Positions 25,469 through 34,504 of a stretch of DNA of 64,000 bases are shown here, in pieces. Within the stretch, counting starts at the first letter, position 1; the number at the start of each line of letters is the position of its first letter. This DNA comes from Actinoplanes nipponensis. Its GTDB lineage: Bacteria > Actinomycetota > Actinomycetes > Mycobacteriales > Micromonosporaceae. A program made the position numbers and the translations under genes. Below the pieces are notes generated by a model. The model was not told where the DNA came from. It saw nothing but the letters and a program-made list of their open reading frames with translations, and made no database searches. The stretch is from assembly GCF_016862275.1 (NCBI RefSeq), contig NZ_BOMQ01000027.1, positions 1-64,000 on the forward strand, read 5' to 3'.

Positions 25469-25494
25469 AGGCCCGCGGCGAGCGCCGCGGGCCT
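25469..25494 (-). terminator. terminator after the M4 protease gene
   Basis: Perfect 11-bp stem AGGCCCGCGGC / GCCGCGGGCCT with a GAGC loop, 18 nt beyond the protease stop (25513). Confidence 0.75.
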
Positions 25495-25512
25495 CCGGAG
25501 TGGGCGGACCGG

Positions 25513-27744
25513 TCAGAGCGTCAGGGTCCAGGTGTTGAGGTAGCCGGTGTCCGCGCTGTACACGTCGCGGACCTGGAGCTTCCAGGCGCCGTCGGCGGCC
25601 TCCGAGGAGAGGTTCGCCGTGTACGTCGTGGCCACGTTGTCCGCGCTGTCCGAGCCGCTGCTGTTCTTCAGCCGGTACGCGGTGCCGTCCGGGGCCACCA
25701 GGTCGACGACCAGGTCACCGCGGTAGGTGTGCACGATGTTCACCGCCACGGTCGAGGTCGACGACGCGTTGCGGGCGCAGCCCGTGATCGAGATCGTGCT
25801 GCTGACGGCCGTGCCGGCGTCCGGGATGGACACGTCCGTGCCGTTGGTGCCGGCGCAGCTGCCGCCGGTGCCGCCGGTGACGGTCAGCGTGTAGGTGGCG
25901 GTGTGCGTCGCCGAGCCGGTGCCGGTGACGGTCACGGGGTACGTGCCCGACGGCGTCGCCGCCGTGGTGGCGATCGTCAGCGTCGACGACGAGCCGGAGG
26001 TGACCGAGGCCGGGCTGAACGAGGCGGTCGCCCCGCTCGGCAGGCCGGCGGCGGACAGCGCCACGGTCTGCGCCGAGCCGGAGGTGGTCGCGGTGCTGAC
26101 GGTCGTGGTGGCCGACGAGCCCGCCGCGACGCTGCCCGAGGCGGGCGACGCCGACACCGAGAAGTCGTTGGTGGGCGTGCCGCCGGTGCAGGTCGCCTCG
26201 CCGCTGACCGCCGGGACGCTGACCGCGGCCCAGGCCGCCTTGACGGCGTTGAACTCGGCGCAGCTCGGGGCGTACAGGTTCTTCGCGGCGGCCAGCGTCG
26301 CGGTCCGCACGCCGGAGTGCTTCCACGTCGAGGTCTTCGACTGCATCGCGTTGTAGTAGATCTCGCCGGCCTTGCGGATGCCCAGCCCGGTGACCGTGCT
26401 GGAGTTGCAGGTGGGGCTGGCGGGCTGGCCGTTGGTCGGGTTCGAGCCCTCGGCGGTCAGGTAGAACCAGTGGTTCAGCGGGCCGGCCGCGGCGTGCACC
26501 TCGGTCGACGGGATCGACGAGGAGTAGCAGTTCGGGTCGCCGGCCAGCGACGGGTTGTACATGTACCGGATCGGGCCCTGGCCGACCAGGTCGACCTCCT
26601 CGCCCACCGAGTAGTCCGGCGGGTCCAGCGGGCTGTTGGCGTACGCCTCGGTCAGCGCGCCGAAGATGTCGCCGGTGGACTCGTTGATGCCGCCGTTCTC
26701 GTTGCCGCTGCCGGCGCCGCCCGGCGTGGTCTGGAAGACGGCGTGGCCGAGCTCGTGGCCGACCACGTCGATCGGGGTGGCCTGGCGGGTGTTCGCCTGG
26801 TTGTGGCCGAAGTTGACGTACGAGCCGTTCCAGTACGCGTTCACGTCGGCCAGCCCGACCCGGATCGGCGGGGTGTTGCCGTTGCCCAGGATGCCGTTGC
26901 GGTTGAACCACGACGAGAACATGTCGACCTCGCGCTGCGCGCCCCACAGGGCGTCGACGCAGGCGGTCTCCAGGTTGGTGCCCGAGCCGTTGCCCCAGGC
27001 GTCGTCGGTGCCGGTGTACGCGGTGCCGCCCTGCCCGCCGCAGCGCAGCCCGGGCCGGGTGGTGTCGGTCATCGAGTACGACGAGCCGGAGCCCGACGTG
27101 CTGATCGTGACGTTGCCGTAGTAGTAGCCGTTGCCGGTGCCTTCCCGCACGTAGTCCACCTGGTCGACGACCACGCCGGTCGCGGCGTCGACGAAGATGT
27201 GCAGGTTGCTGGGCTTCTGCTCGGCGGTGCGCCCCTCGACGACGGCCTCGTAGACCAGCTTCGGGCTGTCCCCGGCCAGCACCTTCAAGGTCGGCACGCC
27301 GGCGCTGTCCACCGTGGCCAGTCGCCGGCGCGCGGTGGCCGCCGCCTGCGCCGCGGTGATCTTCGGGGTGGTGCCGACCGAGATGGCGGCGGTCTCGGCG
27401 ACCGCGGTGTCCTTGACCGTGCCGGCCGCGTCCGTGGTGACGACGACGTCGCCGCCGACCACGGCCAGGCCCTTGAAGGTGCGGGCGTACGTCACGTACT
27501 GCAGGCCACGCGTGCCCTGCACGACGCCGGTGCGCTTGAGGGTGTCACCGGCGGAGCGCCGCAGCACCCGGGCCTGGCCGGGCTGGGCGACGAGGCTGTC
27601 CGCGGCGGACGCCGCGAGAGCCGCAGGGGCGGGGCTGGGGCTGGGCGCCTGCCGCGGGCTCGCGGTGGCCGGCGTCGCCGCCAGGGCGAGCGCCGCGCCG
27701 GTGGCCAGGGCCACCGAGGCTGTGATGAGTTTCCGACGTCCCAC
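25513..27744 (-). CDS. secreted M4 (thermolysin-like) zinc metalloprotease
   Basis: A 743-residue secreted pre-pro-enzyme. Signal peptide 1-28, then an FTP/PepSY propeptide (about 60-190). The peptidase domain has HELGH at 330-334 and ENGGINESTGD with the third zinc ligand Glu355. After the catalytic domain comes a Ser/Thr-rich immunoglobulin-like repeat region (about 530-615), then a C-terminal P/Homo-B proprotein-convertase domain (GTDVSIPDAGTAVSSTI to the end, LQVRDVYSADTGYLNTWTL). It should digest proteins outside the cell. It lies 89 nt below the large LuxR-type regulator, which may control it. Confidence 0.93.
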   Translation of the reverse strand: MGRRKLITASVALATGAALALAATPATASPRQAPSPSPAPAALAASAADSLVAQPGQARVLRRSAGDTLKRTGVVQGTRGLQYVTYARTFKGLAVVGGDVVVTTDAAGTVKDTAVAETAAISVGTTPKITAAQAAATARRRLATVDSAGVPTLKVLAGDSPKLVYEAVVEGRTAEQKPSNLHIFVDAATGVVVDQVDYVREGTGNGYYYGNVTISTSGSGSSYSMTDTTRPGLRCGGQGGTAYTGTDDAWGNGSGTNLETACVDALWGAQREVDMFSSWFNRNGILGNGNTPPIRVGLADVNAYWNGSYVNFGHNQANTRQATPIDVVGHELGHAVFQTTPGGAGSGNENGGINESTGDIFGALTEAYANSPLDPPDYSVGEEVDLVGQGPIRYMYNPSLAGDPNCYSSSIPSTEVHAAAGPLNHWFYLTAEGSNPTNGQPASPTCNSSTVTGLGIRKAGEIYYNAMQSKTSTWKHSGVRTATLAAAKNLYAPSCAEFNAVKAAWAAVSVPAVSGEATCTGGTPTNDFSVSASPASGSVAAGSSATTTVSTATTSGSAQTVALSAAGLPSGATASFSPASVTSGSSSTLTIATTAATPSGTYPVTVTGTGSATHTATYTLTVTGGTGGSCAGTNGTDVSIPDAGTAVSSTISITGCARNASSTSTVAVNIVHTYRGDLVVDLVAPDGTAYRLKNSSGSDSADNVATTYTANLSSEAADGAWKLQVRDVYSADTGYLNTWTLTL

Positions 27745-27833
27745 GCTCGTACTCCTTCTCTCGACCCGGTCAGGGCGAGGCCTGGGCGCGGAGTCCCGGG
27801 GTCGGGAGGCACCAGGCTGACTGAGCAGTGACG

Positions 27834-30620
27834 CTATGCATCGACGACCGTCACCGAATCAGGGAAAACCCTTGTCGGCGCCGGGCCGGCCGCGGGCAGC
27901 CGGGACGACAGCTGGGTGCGCGAGCGCACGCCGAGCTTGCGGTAGACCCGGGTGAGGGTGGCCTCGACCGTCTTGACGCTCAGGTACAGCTGGTTGGCGA
28001 TCTCCCGGTTGCTCGCGCCGTCGCGCACCAGGCCGGCGATGCGGGCCTCGGTCGAGGTCAGCCCGAGGTCGGCGGGCTGCGTCGAACCACCCTCGGTGCG
28101 CGCCAGCGCCCGCTCGGTCTGCTCGGTCCACGGCTTCGCGTCGGCCGCCAGGAACAGCGCCAGCGCCGCGCCGATGGCCCCCCGGGCGGCCGCGTACCGG
28201 CGGCGGCGCCGCTCGGCGCTGCCCTGCACCAGCAGCGCGTGGGCCTGCTCGATCGGCTGGCGCAGCTCGGCGAAGTGCCGGGCGGCCGCCGCGGAGAGCC
28301 GCACCGCCGCGTCGGCCCGGCCGCTCTCGGAGAGCACCACGGCGGTGGCCCGGTCCAGGTAGCCGGCGACGCCCGGATGCTCACCCAGCGGCGCGGCCGC
28401 CGCGCGCGCCTCGGCCAGCATCAGCTCCGCGGCGGCGTGCTCGCCGAGGGCCGCCAGGCCGCCGGCCAGGTCCCCGCGCCACCGCACGATCATCGGATCG
28501 GTGGCGCCGCCCTCCAGCTCCCGCAGCCGGCGCAGCGCCGCCACCCCGGGGCGCGTCTCGCCGGCCCGCAGCTCGGCCAGGCCCAGGGCATGCAGGTTGC
28601 GGCGCAGGTAGAGGCGGTCGCCCTCCTGCTCGGAGGCCCGCACGCCGCGGCGGGCGTACCCGGCGGCCGCGGCGAGGCTGCCGCCGGTGAGCTCGGCGAC
28701 CGCGGCCGTGTACCAGGTGGGCCCGGGGCTCAGGCCGGCCTGTTGGGCGGCGGCGACAGCGCGGTGGGCGTACCGCAGGGCGTCGCGGCACCGCCCGGCC
28801 CGGCTCGCCACCTCCGACAGGCTGCGCAGCACCTCGACCAATGCCTCGCCGGTGCGGTCCTGGTCGGCCAGGGCGAGCAGCCGCAGCAGCTCGGCGCGGG
28901 CCTCGTCGAGGCGGTCGTCGACCATGGCGAACCGGGCGGCGAGGTAGCGCGGGCCCATGTGCAGCCAGCCGGGCGCCAGCGGGGCCGGCAGGGCCAGCGA
29001 CCGCTCGAGGGTCCGCGCCCAGCGCGGCTCGCCGCGGACCCGCTGGATCTGGGCCAGCGCGCTGAGCGCCATCGCCTCGGTGGCCGGGTCGCCGGCGCTC
29101 TGCGCCGCCGCGGCCGCGCCCACCGCCCAGTCGGCCGCCGTGGCCGGGTCGCCGGCCAGCATGGCGGCCCAGGTGAGCCGCAGCCGCACCGGGGCGATCA
29201 GGGTGACGTCGTCGCCGGCCTCCTGCAGCGCGGCGGCGAAGGTCTCCCCCATGTCGGCCAGCGCCTGCCCGGCCAGGTCGATCAGCACGAGCCGGGCGGT
29301 CACCCGGTGCCGGGCCGGCGCGTCGGCGGCGGCCAGCACGGCCTCGGCCGCGCGCCCGGCGGTGGTGGGCGCGCCCACGGTCAGCGCGGTGCCGGCCGCG
29401 GCCACCAGCCAGTCGAACCGCGCCGCGGCCAGGCTGCGCGGGCAGCGGTCCGCGGCCAGCAGGTACAGCTCGGCGGCCGTGCGCCCGTCGCCGCGGCCCA
29501 GCGCCCGCTCGGCCGCGGCGACCAGGTCGGTGGCCACGTCGGCGTCGGGCCGGCCGCTGCGCAACGCGCGGTGCCGGACGTTGTCGGTCTCGTCGAGCGC
29601 GGCGTTGGCCAGCGCGTCGTGCACCCCCGCGCGCCGGGCCGCGCCCGCGTCCTCGGCCAGGACCGTGGCCAGCGCGGGCGGGACGAAGCGGATGCTCTCG
29701 CCGTGCAGCTCGATCAGCCCGGCCGCGGCGGCGGCCCGCAGGTCCCGGCCGGCGTCCTCGTGACCGGCCCGGATCAGCGTCGTGACGGTCGGCTCGGTGG
29801 CCAGCGCGGCCACCAGCAGCGTGCCCGCCACGGGCGCGGGCAGGGCGTCGATGCGCCGGCGCAGCATGGCCCGGGCCGGCTCGGGCAGCGGCGCCGGCCG
29901 CCAGGCGGGGCCGGCGCCGGCCGCGCCGCCCAGGGTCAGGGCCAGGAACGGGTTGCCGCCGCTGGCCTGGTGCAGCCGGCTGGCCGTGCGGCAGGGCAGC
30001 CCGTGGGCCTCGAGCAGCGCGGTGAGGTCGTCGGCGGCCAGCGGCGGCACCAGCAGGTCGGCGACCGGGGCGGGACACAACCGGGCGGCCCGGTGCCGGC
30101 CCGCGGGGTCGGGGAACCGCTGGGCGGCGACCACCCGTACCCGCGGGCCCGGCCGGCGGCGCATGGCGAAACCGATCAGCTCGGCCGACTCGGCGTCCAG
30201 CCACTGCACGTCGTCGATCACCAGCAGCACGGACCGGGCCCGGGCGCAGTGCGCCAGCAGGCCGGGCAGTACCAGCCGGCGGGCCAGGGCCGGGGTGCCC
30301 GCGCGGGGCGCCGTGCCCCGGCGCAGGACGGCCAGCGCGGTGCGGTGGGCGGGCGGCAGGGCGGCCAGGGCCCCCGGCGGCAGCTGGGCCACGAGGTCGG
30401 CGACGCCCGCGTACGGCAGGCGGCGCTCCCCCGGCGCGGGCCGCAGCCGGACCACCAGCTCGCCGCGCGCCCGGGCCGCCGCGGCGACGGCGTCCAGGAG
30501 CGCCGTCTTGCCGATGCCCTCCGGGCCGTGCAGCGCCACCCCGCCGCCGGCGCCCAGCCGCGCCGCCACGGCGTCCAACAGCGCCGCCCGGCCGAACAGC
30601 GTGGGCGTGCCCGTCTGCAC
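27834..30620 (-). CDS. LAL-type LuxR-family ATP-binding transcriptional regulator
   Basis: A 928-residue regulator. The N-terminal AAA/NACHT-like ATPase has Walker A GPEGIGKTALLD (about 34-45) and Walker B SVLLVIDDVQWLD (about 135). A long helical TPR-like middle follows, and a C-terminal LuxR helix-turn-helix (about 866-925: LTSTEARIAGLVRDGASNREIANQLYL read in parts). Such STAND proteins act as ATP-dependent activators responding to a ligand. GTG start, no clear ribosome site. It is same-strand and directly upstream of the M4 protease gene. Confidence 0.92.
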   Translation of the reverse strand: MQTGTPTLFGRAALLDAVAARLGAGGGVALHGPEGIGKTALLDAVAAAARARGELVVRLRPAPGERRLPYAGVADLVAQLPPGALAALPPAHRTALAVLRRGTAPRAGTPALARRLVLPGLLAHCARARSVLLVIDDVQWLDAESAELIGFAMRRRPGPRVRVVAAQRFPDPAGRHRAARLCPAPVADLLVPPLAADDLTALLEAHGLPCRTASRLHQASGGNPFLALTLGGAAGAGPAWRPAPLPEPARAMLRRRIDALPAPVAGTLLVAALATEPTVTTLIRAGHEDAGRDLRAAAAAGLIELHGESIRFVPPALATVLAEDAGAARRAGVHDALANAALDETDNVRHRALRSGRPDADVATDLVAAAERALGRGDGRTAAELYLLAADRCPRSLAAARFDWLVAAAGTALTVGAPTTAGRAAEAVLAAADAPARHRVTARLVLIDLAGQALADMGETFAAALQEAGDDVTLIAPVRLRLTWAAMLAGDPATAADWAVGAAAAAQSAGDPATEAMALSALAQIQRVRGEPRWARTLERSLALPAPLAPGWLHMGPRYLAARFAMVDDRLDEARAELLRLLALADQDRTGEALVEVLRSLSEVASRAGRCRDALRYAHRAVAAAQQAGLSPGPTWYTAAVAELTGGSLAAAAGYARRGVRASEQEGDRLYLRRNLHALGLAELRAGETRPGVAALRRLRELEGGATDPMIVRWRGDLAGGLAALGEHAAAELMLAEARAAAAPLGEHPGVAGYLDRATAVVLSESGRADAAVRLSAAAARHFAELRQPIEQAHALLVQGSAERRRRRYAAARGAIGAALALFLAADAKPWTEQTERALARTEGGSTQPADLGLTSTEARIAGLVRDGASNREIANQLYLSVKTVEATLTRVYRKLGVRSRTQLSSRLPAAGPAPTRVFPDSVTVVDA

Positions 30621-30688
30621 GCGGGTATCCAGGCCGACTCCCCACCTAGACCGGATCAGGCGTCCCTCAGCCTAGGAACTCGGTGACC

Positions 30689-30712
30689 ACACATCAATGG
30701 TTGCGCATGTGT
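30689..30712. promoter_or_regulatory. inverted repeat upstream of the LAL gene
   Basis: ACACAT (30689-30694) and ATGTGT (30707-30712) flank a 12-nt centre, in the only AT-rich patch of the 192-nt gap between the LAL regulator and the divergent thioesterase-like gene. It is possibly an operator; weak support. Confidence 0.3.
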
Positions 30713-30812
30713 CACTTCTTGCGGCGCGGCCCGCCCGCCACCGGCGGAATTCCCGCCCCGGCGCCGCCCGGCCGCCGGAAACGGCGGATCCGGCGGCCCG
30801 TAGGGTCGAGGG

Positions 30813-31595
30813 ATGATCAGCTACTTCGAGCGGGCCGGCGCGGGCCGGTTCCGGCCCACCGCCGCGACCGGCGGCGCCTGGGCCGTCGACGAGCAGCACA
30901 TCAGCCCGATGACCGGCCTGATCGTGCACGCCGTCGAGCAGTTCGCGGCCGCGCGCGGCGCCGACGGCATGGTGGTCGCCCGGGTGAGCATGGACATCCT
31001 CGGGGTGCTCAAGCTCGAGGAGTTCGAGATCCGGGTCGAGACCGTGCGGCCGGGACGCACCATCGAGCTGGTGGAGGCCGTGGTGATCGCCCGCGGCCGG
31101 CCCGCGGTCCGGGCCCGGGTCTGGCGGCTGGCCGAGCACGACACGGCGGCCGTCACGGGCGGCCAGGGGCCGGCGCTGCCCCACCCGGAGACGGCGACCG
31201 GCTGGGCGATGTCCGACGCGTGGCCCGGCGAGTTCATCACCACCCTCGACGTCCGCCCGATCGGCACGGTCGGCCCGGGCCGCACCACCGCCTGGGTCTC
31301 CACCCCGCTCGACCTGGTGGCCGGCGAGCCGGTCAGCAACCTCGCCCGCTACCTGGCGCTGGTCGACACGGCCAACGGCATCGCGATCCGCGAGTCGCCC
31401 AAGGAGTGGCTGTTCCCGAACCTGGACCTGACGATCCACCTGCACCGGCAGCCGCGCGGACCGTGGACCGGCCTGGACACCACTGTGGTCTTCGGCGCGC
31501 GGGGGCACGGCCTGACCTCGACCACGCTGCACGACCTGGACGGGCCGGTGGGCCGCGCCGAGCAGATCCTCACGGTCCGGCCGGCGGCGCGGTAG
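30813..31595 (+). CDS. acyl-CoA thioesterase-like protein (TesB/4HBT-type)
   Basis: A 260-residue protein with two hot-dog-like halves. The first has QHISPMTGLIVHAVEQF, VSMDILGVLKLEEFEIRVE and TVRPGRTIELVEA, typical of TesB-like thioesterases. The second has WVSTPLDLVAGE, LALVDTANGIAIRE and FPNLDLTIHLHRQP. The substrate acyl-CoA is unknown. TAGGGT lies 6 nt before the ATG, pointing to a leaderless transcript, though CGAGGG in between could act as a weak ribosome site. Confidence 0.8.
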   Translation: MISYFERAGAGRFRPTAATGGAWAVDEQHISPMTGLIVHAVEQFAAARGADGMVVARVSMDILGVLKLEEFEIRVETVRPGRTIELVEAVVIARGRPAVRARVWRLAEHDTAAVTGGQGPALPHPETATGWAMSDAWPGEFITTLDVRPIGTVGPGRTTAWVSTPLDLVAGEPVSNLARYLALVDTANGIAIRESPKEWLFPNLDLTIHLHRQPRGPWTGLDTTVVFGARGHGLTSTTLHDLDGPVGRAEQILTVRPAAR

Positions 31596-31832
31596 TCAGT
31601 CACCCGTGCCGGCGCCGCTGGACTACGACCGGCCGCACGGCGTCGAGGTCGCCCTCTCGCTGGGCCGGCTGCCCGCACCACCCGGATCGGCAGCGCCGAC
31701 GGCGCCCGCCGCACGCTCGGCGGCGTCCCGGCTGCTGCCGAACTCGCGGCTGCCGTCCGACGCCGGGTGGGGCCACGCGGCGTACTTCATCGCCGGCAAC
31801 GCCTGCGTGGGCGGCCTGGCCGCGGCAGGCGT
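31596..31832. other. 237-nt convergent gap with no supported gene
   Basis: It lies between the thioesterase-like stop and the VOC-gene stop. A plus-strand GTG frame from 31606 (PAPLDYDRPHGVEVALSL...) runs on antisense through the VOC gene and shows no known domain, so I do not call it. The segment coding YDRPHGVEVALSLGRL looks somewhat protein-like and could be a gene remnant. Confidence 0.4.
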
Positions 31833-32243
31833 TCAGGCCTGCGGCTGGGTGAACCGGACGGGGTTGCCGAACGGGTCGCGCAGGCCGCAGTCGATGCCGT
31901 ACGGGCGCTCGGTCGGCTCCTCGGTGAACTCGACACCCCGCTCCCGCAGCGTCTCGTAGGTCTTGCGGCAGTCGTCGGTGCTGAAGATGAGGTGCCCGCC
32001 CATCGCCCCCTTCGTGATCAGCTCGCGGACCTGCCGGGCGGTCTCCTCGGACATCGAGGGGCCGCCCGGCTTCTCCAGCAGGACGTGCCGGTCGGGCCGG
32101 CCGGGGACGCAGACGGTCAGCCATCGCATGAAGCCGAGGTCGACGTCGGCGCTGACCTCCAGGCCGAGCTTGCCGACGTAGAAGTCGAGGGCCTCGTCCT
32201 GGTCCAGGACGTAGATCTGGGAGTGCGTGATCGCGGTGAACAT
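31833..32243 (-). CDS. VOC/glyoxalase-family protein
   Basis: A 136-residue single VOC domain (two beta-alpha-beta3 modules): FTAITHSQIYVLDQDEALDFY at the start (in parts) and YGIDCGLRDPFGNPVRF at the end. His and Glu metal-ligand positions are only partly kept, so catalysis versus ligand binding is open. The ATG at 32241-32243 has TAGCGT 7 nt upstream and no ribosome site, so it is probably leaderless; a GTG 9 nt earlier is less likely. The same-strand neighbour upstream is an AraC-type regulator, a frequent pairing. Confidence 0.82.
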   Translation of the reverse strand: MFTAITHSQIYVLDQDEALDFYVGKLGLEVSADVDLGFMRWLTVCVPGRPDRHVLLEKPGGPSMSEETARQVRELITKGAMGGHLIFSTDDCRKTYETLRERGVEFTEEPTERPYGIDCGLRDPFGNPVRFTQPQA

Positions 32244-32291
32244 GGGTGTCACGCTACGGCTCCGGGCCGGCGGATACTTCTCCGAAACTGC

Positions 32292-32684
32292 TCAGCCGGG
32301 CCGGGTCCAGGCCATCGTGTAACAGGTCGGCACGACCCCGTTGGCCTTGGTCCGGGCCCGGTACTCCCGCGGCGACCGGCCGACGACGTCGCGGAAGGTG
32401 CGGCTGAACGTCCCCGGGCTGCCGAAGCCGACCCCGTAGCAGATGTCCGTCACGCTCTGCCCGGTCTCGCGCAGCAGGAACATCGCCCGTTCGATCCGGC
32501 GGCGCTGCAGGTAGCGGTGCGGGGTCTCGCCGAAGGTGGCCCGGAAGGTGCGGGTGAAGTGGGCCGGCGAGACGTGCGCGATCCGGGCCACGGCGGCCAC
32601 GTCCAGCGGCTGGGCGTACGCGCGGTCCATGGCGTCCCGGGCCCGCAGCATCCGGCGGTTGCTCTGTTCCACGGCGCGGCTCAC
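32292..32684 (-). CDS. short AraC-family DNA-binding regulator
   Basis: A 130-residue protein that is almost only the double helix-turn-helix: LDVAAVARIAHVSPAHFTRTF, then VTDICYGVGFGSPGTFSRTF (each read in part), with SPREYRAR closing. No separate effector domain, so it may act constitutively or sense through a partner. It lies 48 nt upstream of the VOC gene on the same strand and probably regulates it. Confidence 0.88.
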   Translation of the reverse strand: MSRAVEQSNRRMLRARDAMDRAYAQPLDVAAVARIAHVSPAHFTRTFRATFGETPHRYLQRRRIERAMFLLRETGQSVTDICYGVGFGSPGTFSRTFRDVVGRSPREYRARTKANGVVPTCYTMAWTRPG

Positions 32685-32714
32685 CCCGCCATGACATCAC
32701 AGCGCCGGGCGGCC

Positions 32715-33311
32715 TCAGCCTCTGCTCCTGGTCACCGTCGTCGCGGTGACCGTGCCCTCGCCGTCCGCGGCGCCCTGGACGCTGACCGTGTCGCCGGCCT
32801 TGACGTCCTTGAGCTCGGCCGCGGTGGCCGCCCGCACGGTCGTCCGCCCGCTGGTCCGGACGGTCACCACCGTGCCGTCGGCGGTCTCCACGTAGATGGT
32901 GGTGCCGTTGATCAGCTTGACCGTGCCGGTGGTCGGCGCGGCGGTGGCGGCGGTGGCCGCCGCGGTGGGGGCCGCGGTGGGGGCCGCGGTGGGGGCCGCG
33001 CCGCCGCCGAAGGCGCCGGCGGGGAAGCCGCCGGCGCCCGCACCGGTCCGGGCCCCGGCGCCGGCGCGGCCGGTCGCCGCGGTGGCGCTCGGGCCGTAGT
33101 GCTGCTGCACCTGCAGACCGCCGAGGAAGCCGGCCAGCAGCAGCGCCGCCGCGCCCAGCCCGAGCGTGCCGCGGTTCCACCAGCGCCGGGGGGCGGCCCG
33201 GGCGAGCTCGCCGGCGAGGGTGTCGTCCCGGTCGTCGTCCGGCTCGGCAGCGGCGGGGACCGCGCTCAGGACGGCGGTGTCGTCGGAAGAAGGGGTCACT
33301 GCCGTCCTCAC
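32715..33311 (-). CDS. membrane-anchored protein with DUF5666-like domain
   Basis: A 198-residue protein with an acidic cytoplasmic N-terminus, one membrane segment (about 48-65, LGLGAAALLLAGFLGGL), a low-complexity Ala/Pro/Thr/Gly stretch (about 78-128), and a small beta domain with TVKLINGTTIYVET, VRTSGRTTV and VKAGDTVSVQG. That last part resembles DUF5666-type OB folds outside the membrane. GTG overlaps the FtsX-permease stop (GTGA), so it belongs to the export operon as last gene. Function unknown. Confidence 0.7.
   Translation of the reverse strand: MRTAVTPSSDDTAVLSAVPAAAEPDDDRDDTLAGELARAAPRRWWNRGTLGLGAAALLLAGFLGGLQVQQHYGPSATAATGRAGAGARTGAGAGGFPAGAFGGGAAPTAAPTAAPTAAATAATAAPTTGTVKLINGTTIYVETADGTVVTVRTSGRTTVRAATAAELKDVKAGDTVSVQGAADGEGTVTATTVTRSRG
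32962..32997. repeat. 12-bp minisatellite in the Ala/Pro/Thr linker
   Basis: Three perfect copies of GCGGTGGGGGCC on the plus strand, coding APTA repeats (minus strand) in the linker of the membrane-anchored protein. In frame, so copy change would lengthen or shorten the linker without disruption. Confidence 0.8.
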
Positions 33312-34504
33312 TCGTAGCGCAACGCGTCGATGGGGCGCAGCCGGGCCGCGCGGGCGGCGGGCAGGCCGCCGAAGAACAACCCGATCGCGATGGACACGCC
33401 CAGGGCGAGCCCGACCGAGCTGGGCACGATCACCGGCTGCACCCCGACGATGGAGAAGCTGCTGCCGGCCAGCGCGGCGGCGACGCCCAGCGCGCCGCCG
33501 AGCACGCTCAGCAGCGTGGCCTCGATCAGGAACTGGGTCAGGATCACCCGGCGGGGCGCGCCCAGGGCCTTGCGGATGCCGATCTCCCGGGTCCGCTCGG
33601 TGACCGTCACCAGCATGATGTTGGTGATGCCGATCCCGCCGACCAGCAGGCTGATCGCGGCGACCGCGCCGAGCAGGGTGGTGAAGGTGTCCGCGGTCTC
33701 GGTCTGGGTGGCCAGCAGCTGCGAGGCGTTCTGGATCCGGTACGGCGCGGTGGCCCCGGCCGCGACCGCGAGCCGCTGGTTCAGGATCGTCGCCACCTGC
33801 GCCTGCACGGCGTCCACCCGGTCCGGGCTCTTCGCCCGCACCAGGATCGAGGTCAGCGCGCCGTAGCCGGTGACCACCTGGCGCACCGCGGCCAGCGGGG
33901 CGACCGCGGTGTCGTTGCCGTCCTGGAAGCCGGTCGAGCTCTTCGGGGCCAGCACGCCGGTCACGGTGAACAGCGCCCCGCCGACGGTGACCTGCTGACC
34001 CACCGGGTCGGCGCGGGGGAACAGCTCCTCGGCCACGGTACGGCCCAGCACCACGACGCGGCGGCCCTGCGCCTCGTCGTCGGCGGTGAAGGCCGACCCG
34101 CTGCCGACCGGGGTGTTGGACGAGGCGAACCAGCTCGCCGTGGTGCCGACGAACTGGTTGACGTCGTGGTCGGCGCCGGCGAAGGTGAGCGTGGCGGCCG
34201 CGCTGACCACCGGCGAGACCGCGGCGACGTCCGGCGCGAGCTGCGGGTCGGCCAGCGCGTCGGCGACCGGCTCGGTCAGGGCCGGGCCGGTGGAGCCGCC
34301 CCGGCCGGCGCTCATCACCGTGACGGTGTTGGTGCCCAGCGCCTCGATCCGCTCGTTGATCGCCTGCGCGGAGCCGTTGCCGACCGCGACGAGCAGGATC
34401 ACGGCGGCGACGCCGATCAGGATGCCGAGCATGGTCAGCGCCGAGCGCAGCTTGTTGGCCGCCAGCCCGCGCAGCGCGAACCGGAGCACCTCGGCGAAGC
34501 TCAT
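33308..34504 (-). CDS. ABC transporter permease, MacB/FtsX type
   Basis: A 398-residue permease: TM1 with LTMLGILIGVAAVILLVAVG, an extracytoplasmic MacB-like core domain (about 45-260), then three C-terminal helices of the FtsX domain with GGIGITNIMLVTVTERTREIG and RKALGA. Such proteins form mechanotransmission exporters for peptides, lipids or antibiotics, together with an HlyD-type adaptor. The ATG overlaps the ATPase stop (ATGA). The target molecule is not shown. Confidence 0.92.
   Translation of the reverse strand: MSFAEVLRFALRGLAANKLRSALTMLGILIGVAAVILLVAVGNGSAQAINERIEALGTNTVTVMSAGRGGSTGPALTEPVADALADPQLAPDVAAVSPVVSAAATLTFAGADHDVNQFVGTTASWFASSNTPVGSGSAFTADDEAQGRRVVVLGRTVAEELFPRADPVGQQVTVGGALFTVTGVLAPKSSTGFQDGNDTAVAPLAAVRQVVTGYGALTSILVRAKSPDRVDAVQAQVATILNQRLAVAAGATAPYRIQNASQLLATQTETADTFTTLLGAVAAISLLVGGIGITNIMLVTVTERTREIGIRKALGAPRRVILTQFLIEATLLSVLGGALGVAAALAGSSFSIVGVQPVIVPSSVGLALGVSIAIGLFFGGLPAARAARLRPIDALRYE

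Noticed and set aside
31606..31959. GTG-started plus-strand frame of 117 codons
   Set aside because: More than a third is antisense to the VOC gene and no domain is recognisable; kept only as a possible remnant.
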